64,000 bases of DNA from Phycisphaerales bacterium (GCA_003141315.1 PLLP01000023.1:155051-219050); one strand, 5' to 3'; positions 9,443 to 18,839 are shown, counted from the stretch's first letter. Numbers and translations: made by a program. Notes: generated by a model from the sequence alone, not told the origin.

Positions 9443-10453
9443 ATGAAACAACCTTTAGCCCGCTTTATTAAAGTCTCCCTTACTGTGCTGATTATCACTG
9501 CCGTTTTATTTTTATCATTCGCCTTCTTTAACGCAAAAAATCCAGCGCAAACCATTTCAACTCCTTCTGAACAACCCGCCGGACGGCAAATATCAACGCC
9601 CCAGGCTGTAATACTGGGCATCGTAGAAGGCTTGACGGAATATCTGCCCGTCTCTTCCACAGGCCATCTCATTATCGCCCAGTATTTTATGGGAATGACA
9701 CGTTTCAGCGACCACATCGGCCCGCTCGGAAGGGTCATCGACAAAGACAAGATGGAAGCCATAAACTCTTTCGACATTGTTATCCAGCTCGGTGCAATCC
9801 TGGCCGTCGTCGGGCTTTATCGAAAACGCGTCGGCCAAATGTGCGGTGGGCTTGCCGGCAAAAACTCTCAGGGATTGCGCCTTTTTTCTCTGCTGCTGGT
9901 TGCGTTCCTGCCGGCGGCAGCCGTCGGGCTTGTTCTGCACAAAAAAATTGAGCAGGAACTCTTTGGCCCGACCGCCGTCGCTTATGCCCTTGCGGCAGGC
10001 GGCATGCTGATGATTGTCGTCGAGCATTTCTGGCGAAAAAAACAAAACCGGCAGTTCGTCACCAACGTTGACAAAATATTTTTCTGGCAGGCAGCCGCTA
10101 TCGGGTTCGCCCAGGTGCTGGCTATGTGGCCGGGAACTTCGCGAAGTATGATTACCATATTGGCTGGTTTGGTCGTCGGACTCGATATGATTACCGCTGC
10201 CGAGTTCAGCTTCCTTTTGGCCCTGCCAACGCTTGCAGGAGCTACGCTGCTGTCGGCTTCTGAGGATTGGGGAATCCTCAAGGAGGCTGCCGGCGTCGAT
10301 GGCATATTGATAGGCCTGATAGTAAGCGGCATCGTTGCCGCCATTGCGATTAAAGGATTCGTCAAATGGCTGACGCATCACGGCCTTGCCCCGTTTGGCT
10401 TTTATCGCATAGCCGCCGCCATTTTCTTAATCTGGCTCGGTATCGGCAGATAA
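9443..10453 (+). CDS. uppP: Undecaprenyl-diphosphatase (UppP/BacA)
   Basis: This integral membrane phosphatase recycles undecaprenyl diphosphate to the monophosphate lipid carrier used for peptidoglycan and surface glycans. Both family signatures are complete: the Glu-rich motif GIVEGLTEYLPVSSTGH (59-75) and PGTSRSMIT (230-238) with catalytic Arg234. At 336 residues it is about 60 longer than typical homologues. The extra part is N-terminal: one added hydrophobic helix (about 11-30) and a Ser/Thr/Pro-rich linker before the canonical start of the fold. The Shine-Dalgarno before ATG 9443 is weak. A shorter start inside the linker is possible, though no in-frame ATG is placed to give the canonical length. 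Confidence 0.92.
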   Translation: MKQPLARFIKVSLTVLIITAVLFLSFAFFNAKNPAQTISTPSEQPAGRQISTPQAVILGIVEGLTEYLPVSSTGHLIIAQYFMGMTRFSDHIGPLGRVIDKDKMEAINSFDIVIQLGAILAVVGLYRKRVGQMCGGLAGKNSQGLRLFSLLLVAFLPAAAVGLVLHKKIEQELFGPTAVAYALAAGGMLMIVVEHFWRKKQNRQFVTNVDKIFFWQAAAIGFAQVLAMWPGTSRSMITILAGLVVGLDMITAAEFSFLLALPTLAGATLLSASEDWGILKEAAGVDGILIGLIVSGIVAAIAIKGFVKWLTHHGLAPFGFYRIAAAIFLIWLGIGR

Positions 10454-10620
10454 CTTCGGTAACCCCCGCCGCAAATGCCGCTGGTGCCATATAATCAAGA
10501 CTGCTGTGGGTCGATAGTGATTATAATTCATCCTCCAGCTATCTGCAAAATATCTTAAATTCATCAACGCTTAAAAATAATTCCCTATCAAGCAATTCAT
10601 CTTGAGAGCTTTTATTCGAA

Positions 10621-12669
10621 TTATCTGTCTTCGTTTGTTCCTTTGCTTTTTGCCCAGGATTTGTATTTGTTAAATGTCTCGGCATCTTTCCAGACGTTTT
10701 GCTGCCACTGGTCACCAATGTCTATAAAATAATCTTTCGCGTCTTCCTTATCGCCCGCGGCACAGGCCATAAAGCAGGCTTGATTCAAAAATTCGGTATT
10801 CTTGAAATCAGGAAATTGTTTGGCAAAATCCTGCTGGCCCTGCTTGAAGCGTTTATAGTCAAAACCCAATTCTCTAAATTGATTCACATCGCCTCTCACA
10901 GAATGCGTCATTCTACACGCAAGCAAAAAGTAAAGAGATTGCCCTATCTCATTTTTGGTCGATTCGGCAGCCTCTCTGGCAAGCTGTTCATATTGACCGG
11001 GTTTCCCATACCATCGAGGCAGGTATGCCCAGCAATGCTCATCATAAAGGGGATAATAGGTTGGTTCAATCGCAATTCCTTTTTTGAAAGCAGTTTCAAT
11101 GTCGTCCATCTTATGAAGTCCCGTCGCAGCAGAAATCCATTCTGTATAAAGGGCCGGGTCTTTGACATTTAGCTTTTCCGCTTCCTTCAACACATCCAGA
11201 GCCTTTGAAAGATGCTGTTCAAAAGGCTCCCAGGCTGTCGGCGATACTGTATCGGAGAAACTTTTGCCGCGTATATCCCACGCTTGCGCGTCAATCGCTT
11301 TTGCAAGTGCGATTCGCGGCGTTACGGAAGCGGGGTATTTAGAAATCCATTTCTCAATTAACTTGATATTGTCATCAAACCGCTGCTGACCAAAGCCGCA
11401 TCCGAATGAATAATAAAAATGACTCAATTGCCAATGACCGTTACTGAAATGCCTTTTTTCATTTCTAATCAGGGAAACCATTTTTTCCAATTTGTCAAAA
11501 TCTTCGGTTCTCAAATACATATGTACTTCCTGCCAGTTGAACTCGTTGTTGTTGTATGTTTTGTTCTGACCAAGCATTCCTCCGTCATCGTAAATTCCGC
11601 ATTTTTTGTTATTAAAGCATTTGTTGTTATCAACATTAGGTCTGGAGTACTTATCAATACTTATGCCATGCCATTTGTTGTCGGCACAAATATTTTCACT
11701 TACAATGCCGGAAACACCATTTCTGAAACAGATGCCATTGATTCCGTTACGGCGGCAGCTATTTCCAACAGCAGAAACTCTTATTTGACTGTTAATTTCA
11801 ATTCCAGTTGTACCGTTGCCAAAGCAATTGTTGTCGCTAACATTAAACGGACTTTTTGAGTCAAACCAGATACCATTACATTTATTTTCACAACATATAT
11901 TTGCGGATGCTTCTACAACTGCATTGTCTTGAATGGAAATGCCATAGGCGTTATTTTTGCACAAATTACCGCTAACTCGGCCGTCAGCATCCTCTTTGAA
12001 ATAGATTCCGCTTTTTTTATTGTTAGCACAGATATTGTTCTTTAATTCAGCATTTCCGTTGCCGGTAACAGAAATGCCGGTGGAACGGTTATTATACATT
12101 TTACAATCAATAACCGAAACCAGGTCATAATTCTTGCGGCCATTTGTAATTTTGATGCCCTGCGAAGCACTGTCGCAAACGATAAGATGATTAAGCGTTG
12201 CGCTGCTATCGTCAATCTGCACGACCGGCCATTTGCCGTCAGCTGCATCCTCCTGCTGCATCTGCATCGGATCATAATGTTTAAGGGTTAAGCGACTGAT
12301 ATGAACATTTTTACACTTATTTATAGCCAATACAGGCGATATGCGCATATCACATTTTATGACAACATTATTGCCATCTTCGCCAATCAAGTTGACGCCG
12401 TCCTTGAGCGTAAGCGATTCATCGTAGCTCCCCGGTTTGATGCGCACAATATCACCAGATTCGGCTGCATTGATGGCATCCTGAATTTTCTGATAGTCAC
12501 GACCGACCAGAAATTCCTTCTTTTTTGCAGCCTGTTCTTGTGCCGATGCTGACCGTGCACCTTGCTCTTGTAATGGTGGAGTTTTTTTCTTACAGCCGGG
12601 CAGGATAAATCCCGATACCAGAATCAGAAACAACAGAATACAGCTTGCTCGAAGACATAACGTTTTCAT
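10621..12669 (-). CDS. Lipoprotein with right-handed beta-helix (NosD-like) and C-terminal helical-repeat domain
   Basis: This exported lipoprotein has about 680 residues. The signal peptide ends in a lipobox (FILPGCKKK). A pectate-lyase-like right-handed parallel beta-helix fills about residues 50-390, made of repeated G-I-x-(F/I)-x-N-x-(C/N)-x-x-N rungs (NNICANNKKSGIYF and similar). Such NosD/PbH1 helices bind or cleave polysaccharide. The C-terminal 280 residues are alpha-helical and TPR-like, resembling the DUF4034 family; this assignment is from memory of the family. ATG 12669 is chosen over an upstream in-frame start at 12696 because GAGGGA precedes it and the signal peptide starts there. 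It is convergent with uppP. Confidence 0.75.
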   Translation of the reverse strand: MKTLCLRASCILLFLILVSGFILPGCKKKTPPLQEQGARSASAQEQAAKKKEFLVGRDYQKIQDAINAAESGDIVRIKPGSYDESLTLKDGVNLIGEDGNNVVIKCDMRISPVLAINKCKNVHISRLTLKHYDPMQMQQEDAADGKWPVVQIDDSSATLNHLIVCDSASQGIKITNGRKNYDLVSVIDCKMYNNRSTGISVTGNGNAELKNNICANNKKSGIYFKEDADGRVSGNLCKNNAYGISIQDNAVVEASANICCENKCNGIWFDSKSPFNVSDNNCFGNGTTGIEINSQIRVSAVGNSCRRNGINGICFRNGVSGIVSENICADNKWHGISIDKYSRPNVDNNKCFNNKKCGIYDDGGMLGQNKTYNNNEFNWQEVHMYLRTEDFDKLEKMVSLIRNEKRHFSNGHWQLSHFYYSFGCGFGQQRFDDNIKLIEKWISKYPASVTPRIALAKAIDAQAWDIRGKSFSDTVSPTAWEPFEQHLSKALDVLKEAEKLNVKDPALYTEWISAATGLHKMDDIETAFKKGIAIEPTYYPLYDEHCWAYLPRWYGKPGQYEQLAREAAESTKNEIGQSLYFLLACRMTHSVRGDVNQFRELGFDYKRFKQGQQDFAKQFPDFKNTEFLNQACFMACAAGDKEDAKDYFIDIGDQWQQNVWKDAETFNKYKSWAKSKGTNEDR

Positions 12670-12977
12670 ATTATGCTCCCTCACCTTTACTGGCATTTCC
12701 CCACATTAAACACCTGTCTAAGCAACCAAACACTCCAATTCTACGATTATATCAATATTTTCTTTCAACACAAACGCTGAAATTTTAATGAACTTGCAGC
12801 TGTGAGAGATGAGAATAATCCGTACAACTACACTACTGTCTGACGTCAGCGGAAACGGCACAGATTGAGACTTATAAAGTCACCATAACAAGACTGAAAC
12901 CTTCTCCTAATTCAAAGGCAAATTCGTCTCATTTTGGCTGACAATGTACAACGCCTAAAAGAAAAGGCTTATGCAAC
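12670..12977. other. Intergenic stretch without recognisable feature
   Basis: About 300 bases lie between the beta-helix lipoprotein start and tRNA-Arg. No convincing open frame, hairpin or heptad array was seen. It should hold the promoter of the lipoprotein gene, but no strong sigma70 box pair stood out. Confidence 0.4.
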
Positions 12978-13051
12978 TATCCCCGATGCGATTCGAACGC
13001 ATAACCTTTGGCTTCGGAGGCCAACGCGCTATCCAATTGCGCTACGGGGAC
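12978..13051 (-). tRNA. tRNA-Arg (anticodon CCG)
   Basis: This is a 74-base cloverleaf. The seven-base acceptor stem pairs GTCCCCG with CGGGGAT (one G-T pair), the D arm is normal, the anticodon stem is TTGGC/GCCAA with loop CTCCGAA giving anticodon CCG, and the T arm is GCGTTCGAATCGC-like. The discriminator is A and CCA is not encoded. It reads codon CGG. Confidence 0.93.
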
Positions 13052-13222
13052 AAAAATTCTACAGAACTTATTATGACAAAAACCGCAAAATTTTCAACTT
13101 AATATCCAATAACAGGCGTTTATATATTTTTAACGCACAATTCTCTGAAAAATCGAGTATAATAAAGGGTAAGGCCGCGGACATTGCGGTGATGAAAAAA
13201 GACATAAGGCCGGGGTCTTGGT

Positions 13223-14575
13223 ATGGCAAAAAAAATCTTAATCCCTGTGATTTTAATCCTTATCGCTGCCGGCCCGGTTTGCGCAGACCCGAACGATTTA
13301 AACTTCGACGGCATCTTCGAGATGGCGCTCGATTTGCCGAGAATATATTTTCTGCTCAAAAAAGAGGCTAACGACCCGCCGCTCGAATACGAAGGCAATT
13401 TTGAGCTTAACTGGGCGTTTCTCGATACCGGCGCTTCCGGAATCCTGCTCTCGAAGGAAACCGTTGATATGCTCGGCATTGACCTCGACCCGAACGGCGA
13501 ATACATAGACGTCGGCATTGGCGGAATTGAAGCCTTCGATGTCTCCGAGCCGCTATACATCGGCACAGATACTTTCGATGACCCCGACCCGTATAATCCG
13601 GATAACTATCTTGTGTCAGGAAAGTGGCAATTCCAGGTCAAAAGATTTTACGCGGGCGAATGGCCTGATGAACCCATCGACCTTGTCGGCGTTCCCGCAA
13701 TGGCAGGCAAAACCGTCATCTTTTATCCAGGCCAAACCAACGACCTCGGCTATTTTATCGCCGAGATAAAAGAGCCGAACGACCCCGGCATTCCGCACGT
13801 CGATTTTAATGTGCCGATAAGATTTGAAAAATACATCGCGCCGAATGACCCGATGCAAACGCCGCCTCTGCCCGTTCTCGCATATAACCCGGTAATCGAC
13901 AATGTGAAATTCGAATATAACGGCAAAACCGCTACCGCCACACTTGTGCTCGATACGGGAGGCACGGTGAGCCTGATTTCATCGGCAATAGCGAATCGCC
14001 TGGGGCTTACGGACGCAAACGGCACGCCCATCGTCACGCCGGACTTTACTATTCCTATCGGCGGCATCGGAGGCGAGGTGGAGCTGCCCGGCTATCAAAT
14101 CAACAACCTGATTATTCCGACTCTCAATGGCTACAATGTCGCTTATAACAATGCAAGGATTTGCGTTTCCGACATCGGAATGATTAACGAAGATACGAAC
14201 GAATTTGTTATTCTCGACGGAATTTTCGGCAGCAATTTCCTCTGTGCTTCAGCTACGCTCGACTTGGACCTTGCTGCCACTCCTTACGACGCAATCGTAC
14301 TCGACACAAAAAAAGGCCTCCTCGGTTTCGATGTCAACAGCATTTACCCGCTGCCTGCCCCTTCCAAATCCTGCTGCGGCGATAATGAACATCCCTGGCT
14401 GAAAGGCGACCTGAATCGCGACTGCAAAACCGATTTTAAGGACATACGAATCCTCGCCGAAGAATGGTTAAGCCTTTGCGACCCCCTCAACTGGAACTGC
14501 AGACAGGCTGATTTCAACCTCGACGGCACGACAGACTTCAGGGATTACGCAGGTATTCTGAATAACGGGTGGTGA
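13223..14575 (+). CDS. Secreted aspartic (retropepsin-like) protease with C-terminal dockerin
   Basis: This is a 450-residue exported protein. It has a signal peptide about 1-21 (ending PVCA), a first aspartic-protease lobe with FLDTGASG (catalytic D68), a second lobe with LVLDTGGTVS (D244) and a hydrophobic-Gly segment before each lobe end, then a C-terminal dockerin-like pair about 392-450 (GDLNRDCKTDFKDIRILAEEW and DFNLDGTTDFRDYAGIL). Two DTG motifs in one chain suggest a bilobal pepsin-like enzyme built from two retropepsin-like halves. Dockerins usually attach a protein to a cohesin scaffold; no cohesin is seen here. The Shine-Dalgarno is weak (GGGG). Substrate unknown. Confidence 0.78.
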   Translation: MAKKILIPVILILIAAGPVCADPNDLNFDGIFEMALDLPRIYFLLKKEANDPPLEYEGNFELNWAFLDTGASGILLSKETVDMLGIDLDPNGEYIDVGIGGIEAFDVSEPLYIGTDTFDDPDPYNPDNYLVSGKWQFQVKRFYAGEWPDEPIDLVGVPAMAGKTVIFYPGQTNDLGYFIAEIKEPNDPGIPHVDFNVPIRFEKYIAPNDPMQTPPLPVLAYNPVIDNVKFEYNGKTATATLVLDTGGTVSLISSAIANRLGLTDANGTPIVTPDFTIPIGGIGGEVELPGYQINNLIIPTLNGYNVAYNNARICVSDIGMINEDTNEFVILDGIFGSNFLCASATLDLDLAATPYDAIVLDTKKGLLGFDVNSIYPLPAPSKSCCGDNEHPWLKGDLNRDCKTDFKDIRILAEEWLSLCDPLNWNCRQADFNLDGTTDFRDYAGILNNGW

Positions 14576-14664
14576 GTTTCCATTTCTGAAAATCCGGCTA
14601 TTGTTTGACAATTCCCGCCTTTTTCACTATCATTACCTTTTTCGTATATACCCTGGAGTTTATG

Positions 14665-16053
14665 ATGTTTGATAAAAAAATTTATATCGAGCGAAGAAAC
14701 CGGCTTAAAAAAGACGTGGATTCAGGTGTAATACTTTTTCTCGGCAACGAGGAAAGCCCATCTAATTACCCCGATATTCATTTTCCCTTCAGGCAGGATA
14801 GCTCATTTCTATACTTTTTTGGTCTGGATTTCCCATCGCTCTATGCCGTTATCGACATCGACAGCGGCAGCGAAACCGTATTCGGCAACGACCCCTCCGT
14901 TGAGACAATCGTCTGGACAGGCACTCAGCCGACACTGAAAAGCAAATGCCAAAAAATCGGCATCGCTCATACCGCCCCGCTCGACAGGCTCACGGACGTT
15001 CTGCAAAAGGCAATCAAACAAAAAAGGCGGATTCATTTTCTGCCGCCCTACCGGCCGGAACATCTTATAACCCTTGAGAAGCTGCTCGGTATTCACAACA
15101 GCATTGTCGCCGGCAAGGCATCGGTCGAGCTTATAAAGGCCGTCGCCGCACAGCGATCCATCAAGAGCGAGGCGGAAATCGGCGAGATTAACAAGGCTGT
15201 CGAGATTATTTACCAGATGCAAATGGCAGCGTTCAAAAATTCAAGGCCAGGCAAATACGAAATGGAAATTGCCGGGCTGATGGAAGGTATCGCCATATCG
15301 ATGGGCGGCGCACTGGCATTTACTACAATTTTTTCCATTCACGGGCAAACGCTCCACAACCCTTATTATTTCAACCGTATGAAAAAAGGCGATATGGCCG
15401 TCAACGACAGCGGCGCAGAAGCCGATATGCACTACGCAAGCGACATCACAAGGACTATCCCCATCGGCGGCAAATTCAGCAGCAGGCAAAGGGAAATCTA
15501 CCAATTGGTCTATAATGCCCAGATAACGGCTATAAAGGCCGTTAAGCCGGGTGTGAAATTCAGGGATATTCACGTGCTTGCCTGCACGAAACTCGCCGAA
15601 GGCCTCAAAGAGGTCGGCCTTATGAAGGGTAATATCAACGAGGCTGTCGCAGAAGGCGCTCACGCATTATTTTTCCAGTGCGGACTGGGTCACATGCTCG
15701 GCCTCGATGTTCACGATATGGAAGGGCTCGGCGAAGACTATGTCGGCTACACCGATATAATAAAAAGAAATCCGCAGTTCGGCCTGCGCTCGCTTCGCCT
15801 CGCAAAGGAGCTGCAGCCCGGCTTCTTGATAACGATTGAACCGGGAATTTACCTTATACCGGAACTAATCGACCTGTGGAAGAAGCAGAACAAACTCAGC
15901 CAATATATAAACTACAAAATGGTGGAAAAATATCGTGATTTCGGCGGAATCAGAATCGAGGACGATATTCTCGTCACCGAGACCGGCTGTAAAAACCTGA
16001 GCGCAAAAATCCCCAAAAAAATCGACGACGTCGAAAAATTAGCCGGCGATTAA
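14665..16053 (+). CDS. pepP: Xaa-Pro aminopeptidase (M24B, PepP-like)
   Basis: This cytosolic dinuclear metallopeptidase removes N-terminal residues ahead of proline. It has an N-terminal creatinase-like domain (FLGNEESPSNYPDIHFPFRQDSSFLYFFG) followed by the pita-bread catalytic domain. The metal ligands appear in order: Asp in DSGAEADMHYASDITRT (two Asp), His in GHMLGLDVHDMEG, Glu in TIEPGIY and Glu in RIEDDILVT. ATG 14665 (462 residues) is preferred because GGAG lies six bases upstream; ATG 14662 is adjacent, and a start at 14605 would add a hydrophobic stretch absent from the family. It lies alone between the aspartic protease and convergent rsmA. Confidence 0.9.
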   Translation: MFDKKIYIERRNRLKKDVDSGVILFLGNEESPSNYPDIHFPFRQDSSFLYFFGLDFPSLYAVIDIDSGSETVFGNDPSVETIVWTGTQPTLKSKCQKIGIAHTAPLDRLTDVLQKAIKQKRRIHFLPPYRPEHLITLEKLLGIHNSIVAGKASVELIKAVAAQRSIKSEAEIGEINKAVEIIYQMQMAAFKNSRPGKYEMEIAGLMEGIAISMGGALAFTTIFSIHGQTLHNPYYFNRMKKGDMAVNDSGAEADMHYASDITRTIPIGGKFSSRQREIYQLVYNAQITAIKAVKPGVKFRDIHVLACTKLAEGLKEVGLMKGNINEAVAEGAHALFFQCGLGHMLGLDVHDMEGLGEDYVGYTDIIKRNPQFGLRSLRLAKELQPGFLITIEPGIYLIPELIDLWKKQNKLSQYINYKMVEKYRDFGGIRIEDDILVTETGCKNLSAKIPKKIDDVEKLAGD

Positions 16054-16105
16054 ATCCCCGCAAATCTCGGTATCATCTTAAAAAACACCGCCCTCTCTAT
16101 TGAAG

Positions 16106-17011
16106 CTAAAGGCTGTCCCGGCATAAATTGGCGAGATGTAAAAATTTTTCGGGCGGGATTGTTTGAGGCCTGCTTTGCGGGTCGATGCCGCTTTTCTCGA
16201 AAAGCTCGTCCCAATTGCTGATACCCGCAAGGTCGCCGGCGGCGTATTTCACTATCGCTTTGACCATTTTCCTGCGGTGCTGCATAAACAAACTTACGAC
16301 CGCGGTAAGTATTCCGGCGTCTTTAACCTGCCCAGCCTTTTGACTGCTGCGAACAAAGCTTATCATAGCAGATTCCACCTTCGGCATCGGCCAGAACACG
16401 GCGGCGGGCAGTTTCCGTATTGCTTTAAGGTCGCCGAAACAGGATAAAATCGCGCTTAAAATTCCGTATTCACTGTCGCCGGCCCCGGCCATCATACGCT
16501 CCGCCACTTCCCTCTGCACCGTGATATACATCGCATCCGCTAGTGGTGAGCTTGCCGAATCCGCCGGCACAGCTCCGCAAACTAAATTGAGCATCAGCGG
16601 CGTGGCGGCGCTGTATGGCAGGTTTGAAATCAACAGGAACCTGCCGCCAAATTCCTGCCTGGCTTTTTTTATTATCCCGATAATGCCGGGGTTGATTGTG
16701 TGTTTGTCAGATAACACGTCTGTACTGATTATCTGCACATTGTCGAGGCCGGCCAATTGTCCACCGGCAATCTCGGCCAGCTTTTTGTCAATCTCGACAG
16801 CTATAACCAGGCCTGCTTCCCCCGCCAGCTCTTCCGTCAGCGAACCCGTTGCGCAGCCGACCTCCAGCACAAAATCATCTTTAGTTAAACCAGCGGCGTC
16901 AACGAGCATCCGCATCAGGTTGCGGTCGATTAAAAAATTCTGCCCGAACCTTTTGTTCGGCCGCAAACCAGCTTCGTCGAACAATTGCTGTATCTGGCTT
17001 TTTGTCTGCAA
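16106..17011 (-). CDS. rsmA: 16S rRNA (adenine1518/1519-N6) dimethyltransferase RsmA/KsgA
   Basis: This enzyme dimethylates two adjacent adenosines in the 3' helix of 16S rRNA during 30S assembly. Signatures: KRFGQNFLID (20-29), the SAM-binding VLEVGCATGSL (48-58) and the catalytic NLPY (130-133). The 301-residue length is typical. The start is TTG 17011 with AGGA nine bases ahead. It lies downstream of the minus-strand pair ribE-pdxA, separated by a heptad array, and could be co-transcribed with them. Confidence 0.95.
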   Translation of the reverse strand: MQTKSQIQQLFDEAGLRPNKRFGQNFLIDRNLMRMLVDAAGLTKDDFVLEVGCATGSLTEELAGEAGLVIAVEIDKKLAEIAGGQLAGLDNVQIISTDVLSDKHTINPGIIGIIKKARQEFGGRFLLISNLPYSAATPLMLNLVCGAVPADSASSPLADAMYITVQREVAERMMAGAGDSEYGILSAILSCFGDLKAIRKLPAAVFWPMPKVESAMISFVRSSQKAGQVKDAGILTAVVSLFMQHRRKMVKAIVKYAAGDLAGISNWDELFEKSGIDPQSRPQTIPPEKFLHLANLCRDSL

Positions 17012-17080
17012 AAGAAAACGTCCTTTCGTAAATATCCCGGGATTTCTGACCAGATATCGTTTTATCCGTCCTTGCTTTTC

Positions 17081-17108
17081 TTAATTCTTAATTTTTAATT
17101 CTTAATTT
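17081..17108. repeat. Heptad array, unit TTAATTY (4 units)
   Basis: Four head-to-tail 7-base units alternate TTAATTC and TTAATTT. The array overlaps the TAA stop codon of pdxA (17102-17104), so the gene now ends inside it. Confidence 0.75.
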
Positions 17109-18184
17109 TTTTGCCGTTCATTGTATTCTGTCCGCCTGGGCGGACTGGATTCTGATTTCTGTTTTTTCGCAGCCGCCATCTTTATAGCCATTAGTATCGC
17201 CGCCTTCATACTGGCGGGGTTTGCCATATTTTTGCCCGTAATGTCGAAAGCGGTTCCGTGCGCCGGCGACGTCCGTATGATTGGCAGGCCGATAGTGATA
17301 TTGACCGCATCATCAAAGGCGACAAGTTTTATCGGAATCATCGCCTGGTCGTGATACATCGCCACCACGGCGTCGAATTCGCCGTGTATCGCCCTGTAAA
17401 AAACTGTATCCGCAGGATAAGGCCCCGTGCAGTTTATGTTGTGCTGCCTCGCCAGCTCAATCGCAGGGCTTATTATCCTGATTTCCTCATCGCCGAACCT
17501 GCCGTTCTCGCCGGCGTGCGGATTCAGCGCCGCCACTGCTATTCTCGGATTTTCGATATCGAAATAATCTCTTAACGCATCGTGCATTAAATCTATCGGG
17601 TCAAAGACACAGCCGATAGTGAACTTGTTGCGAACATCGAAAAGGGCCTCGTGAATCGTCGCAAGTGCAACCTTGAGTTTGTCGCTGACGAACATCATTA
17701 CCTTTCGCTTCGATTTTGTTTTTTCTGCGAACATCTCGGTATGCCCGGGCCATTTTACGCCCGCCAGCTTCCAGCTTGTCTTGCTGATTGGCGCTGTCAC
17801 AACGGCATCGATGATTTTCGCCTTCGCCGCCTCGATTGCGTCAAGGCAGAATTTGGATGACGCCTCGCCGGAGATTTTGCCCGGCTCTTTAAGCCAGGTC
17901 GGAATCGAGAATTCATCGTAATCCGCCACGACCGCCTTGTATGGAAACTCGCGATTGATTTTCTCGTGCTGAACCCTGCCCCAGAACGGCTCAATCTCGC
18001 AGCGGTCAGCTGTCAAAAGCAGCTGCTCATTCATTCCGAATATGATGAACCGTGCCATCTTGCGGATTTCGGGTTCTGCCAGCGCCTTAACGATGATTTC
18101 CGCACCGATGCCGAGCGGGTCGCCCATCGTTATGCCCACCACCGGCTGATTCTCTATCGAATTGTTATATGCCATCCCATTCAT
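17102..18184 (-). CDS. pdxA: 4-hydroxythreonine-4-phosphate dehydrogenase PdxA
   Basis: This NAD-dependent enzyme acts in the DXP-dependent pyridoxal 5'-phosphate pathway. Recognisable blocks: GITMGDPLGIGAEI near the N-terminus, VTAPISKTSW with the substrate-binding region, GHTEMFAEKT, ALNPHAGENGRFG, and MYHDQAMIPIKLV with metal-binding His residues, then the family ending SPAHGTAFDI. ATG 18184 lies only four bases after the ribE stop, suggesting translational coupling; a frame extending back to 18250 overlaps ribE and is less likely. The last 20 or so residues (from QKSESSPPRRTEYN on) match no PdxA sequence; their DNA is a palindromic repeat (17131-17144) plus heptads, so the natural C-terminus has been replaced or extended. 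Confidence 0.93.
   Translation of the reverse strand: MNGMAYNNSIENQPVVGITMGDPLGIGAEIIVKALAEPEIRKMARFIIFGMNEQLLLTADRCEIEPFWGRVQHEKINREFPYKAVVADYDEFSIPTWLKEPGKISGEASSKFCLDAIEAAKAKIIDAVVTAPISKTSWKLAGVKWPGHTEMFAEKTKSKRKVMMFVSDKLKVALATIHEALFDVRNKFTIGCVFDPIDLMHDALRDYFDIENPRIAVAALNPHAGENGRFGDEEIRIISPAIELARQHNINCTGPYPADTVFYRAIHGEFDAVVAMYHDQAMIPIKLVAFDDAVNITIGLPIIRTSPAHGTAFDITGKNMANPASMKAAILMAIKMAAAKKQKSESSPPRRTEYNERQKN
17131..17144. repeat. Palindrome TCCGCC-TG-GGCGGA inside pdxA 3' end
   Basis: A perfect 6-bp inverted repeat of the family also found at 22.2, 25.1, 25.9, 26.1 and 44.3 kb. It is flanked on one side by three CTGNNTT heptads (17145-17165) and near the other by the TTAATTY array. It lies within the coding frame of pdxA. 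Confidence 0.7.
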
Positions 18185-18188
18185 TTTA

Positions 18189-18839
18189 TTAGAAGCCGAG
18201 TTCTCTGAGTTTTTCGATTGTAAGTTCCTGTTTCGGTAAAAGCTGCTCAAGCTGCTTCTTTATTGTCTTTACGATTAAATCAGTTTCGATATTCACCTTG
18301 TCGCCGGATTTGGCCGTTCCTAAAGTTGTCCTCTTAATCGTTTCAGGTACAATCGCCGCGCTGAAACTATCCTTATTTAATTCCGCAACCGTAAGCGAAA
18401 TGCCATCGATGGCCGCCGAGCCTTTGGCAACCATATTGTCGAGCAGCGATTTTTCAGCGGCAAATGTAATATCAACAAACCCTTCCTTTTTCTCAATTTT
18501 TTTAATCACTGCAATCCCATCAACGTGGCCTAAGACGAAATGCCCGCCGAACCGGCCATCGGCAGCAACTGCCCGCTCGATATTAACATACGCCCCCGCC
18601 TTAAGTGAGCCGATAGTCGATTTGGCAAGGGTCTCGCCGCTCACATCAAAATCGGCGATGCTGCCGGCAATTTTGGCAATCGTAAGGCACACGCCGCTGA
18701 CGGCGATACTGTCGCCCGCCTTGAACGCCTGCGGCGTTGCAACAAGACTGCCTAAATCGACAGAAAGCCTCATCGCAGTACCGCCAACCCGACCGGCTGA
18801 CCGAACCTGACAAAGCCCTTCTATCAAACCCGTGAACAT
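18189..18839 (-). CDS. ribE: Riboflavin synthase, alpha chain (RibE/RibC)
   Basis: This enzyme converts two 6,7-dimethyl-8-ribityllumazine molecules to riboflavin. Its 216 residues contain the two expected lumazine-binding repeats: MFTGLIEGLCQV at the start and FGGHFVLGHVDG at about 95-106, each followed by the SVxGVCLTI or AIDGISLTV block. It is the first gene of a coupled pair with pdxA. The partners ribH (42.3 kb) and ribBA (52.8 kb) lie elsewhere in the window. No FMN riboswitch was recognised upstream. AAGAG directly abuts ATG 18839, so ribosome binding is poorly placed. Confidence 0.95.
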   Translation of the reverse strand: MFTGLIEGLCQVRSAGRVGGTAMRLSVDLGSLVATPQAFKAGDSIAVSGVCLTIAKIAGSIADFDVSGETLAKSTIGSLKAGAYVNIERAVAADGRFGGHFVLGHVDGIAVIKKIEKKEGFVDITFAAEKSLLDNMVAKGSAAIDGISLTVAELNKDSFSAAIVPETIKRTTLGTAKSGDKVNIETDLIVKTIKKQLEQLLPKQELTIEKLRELGF

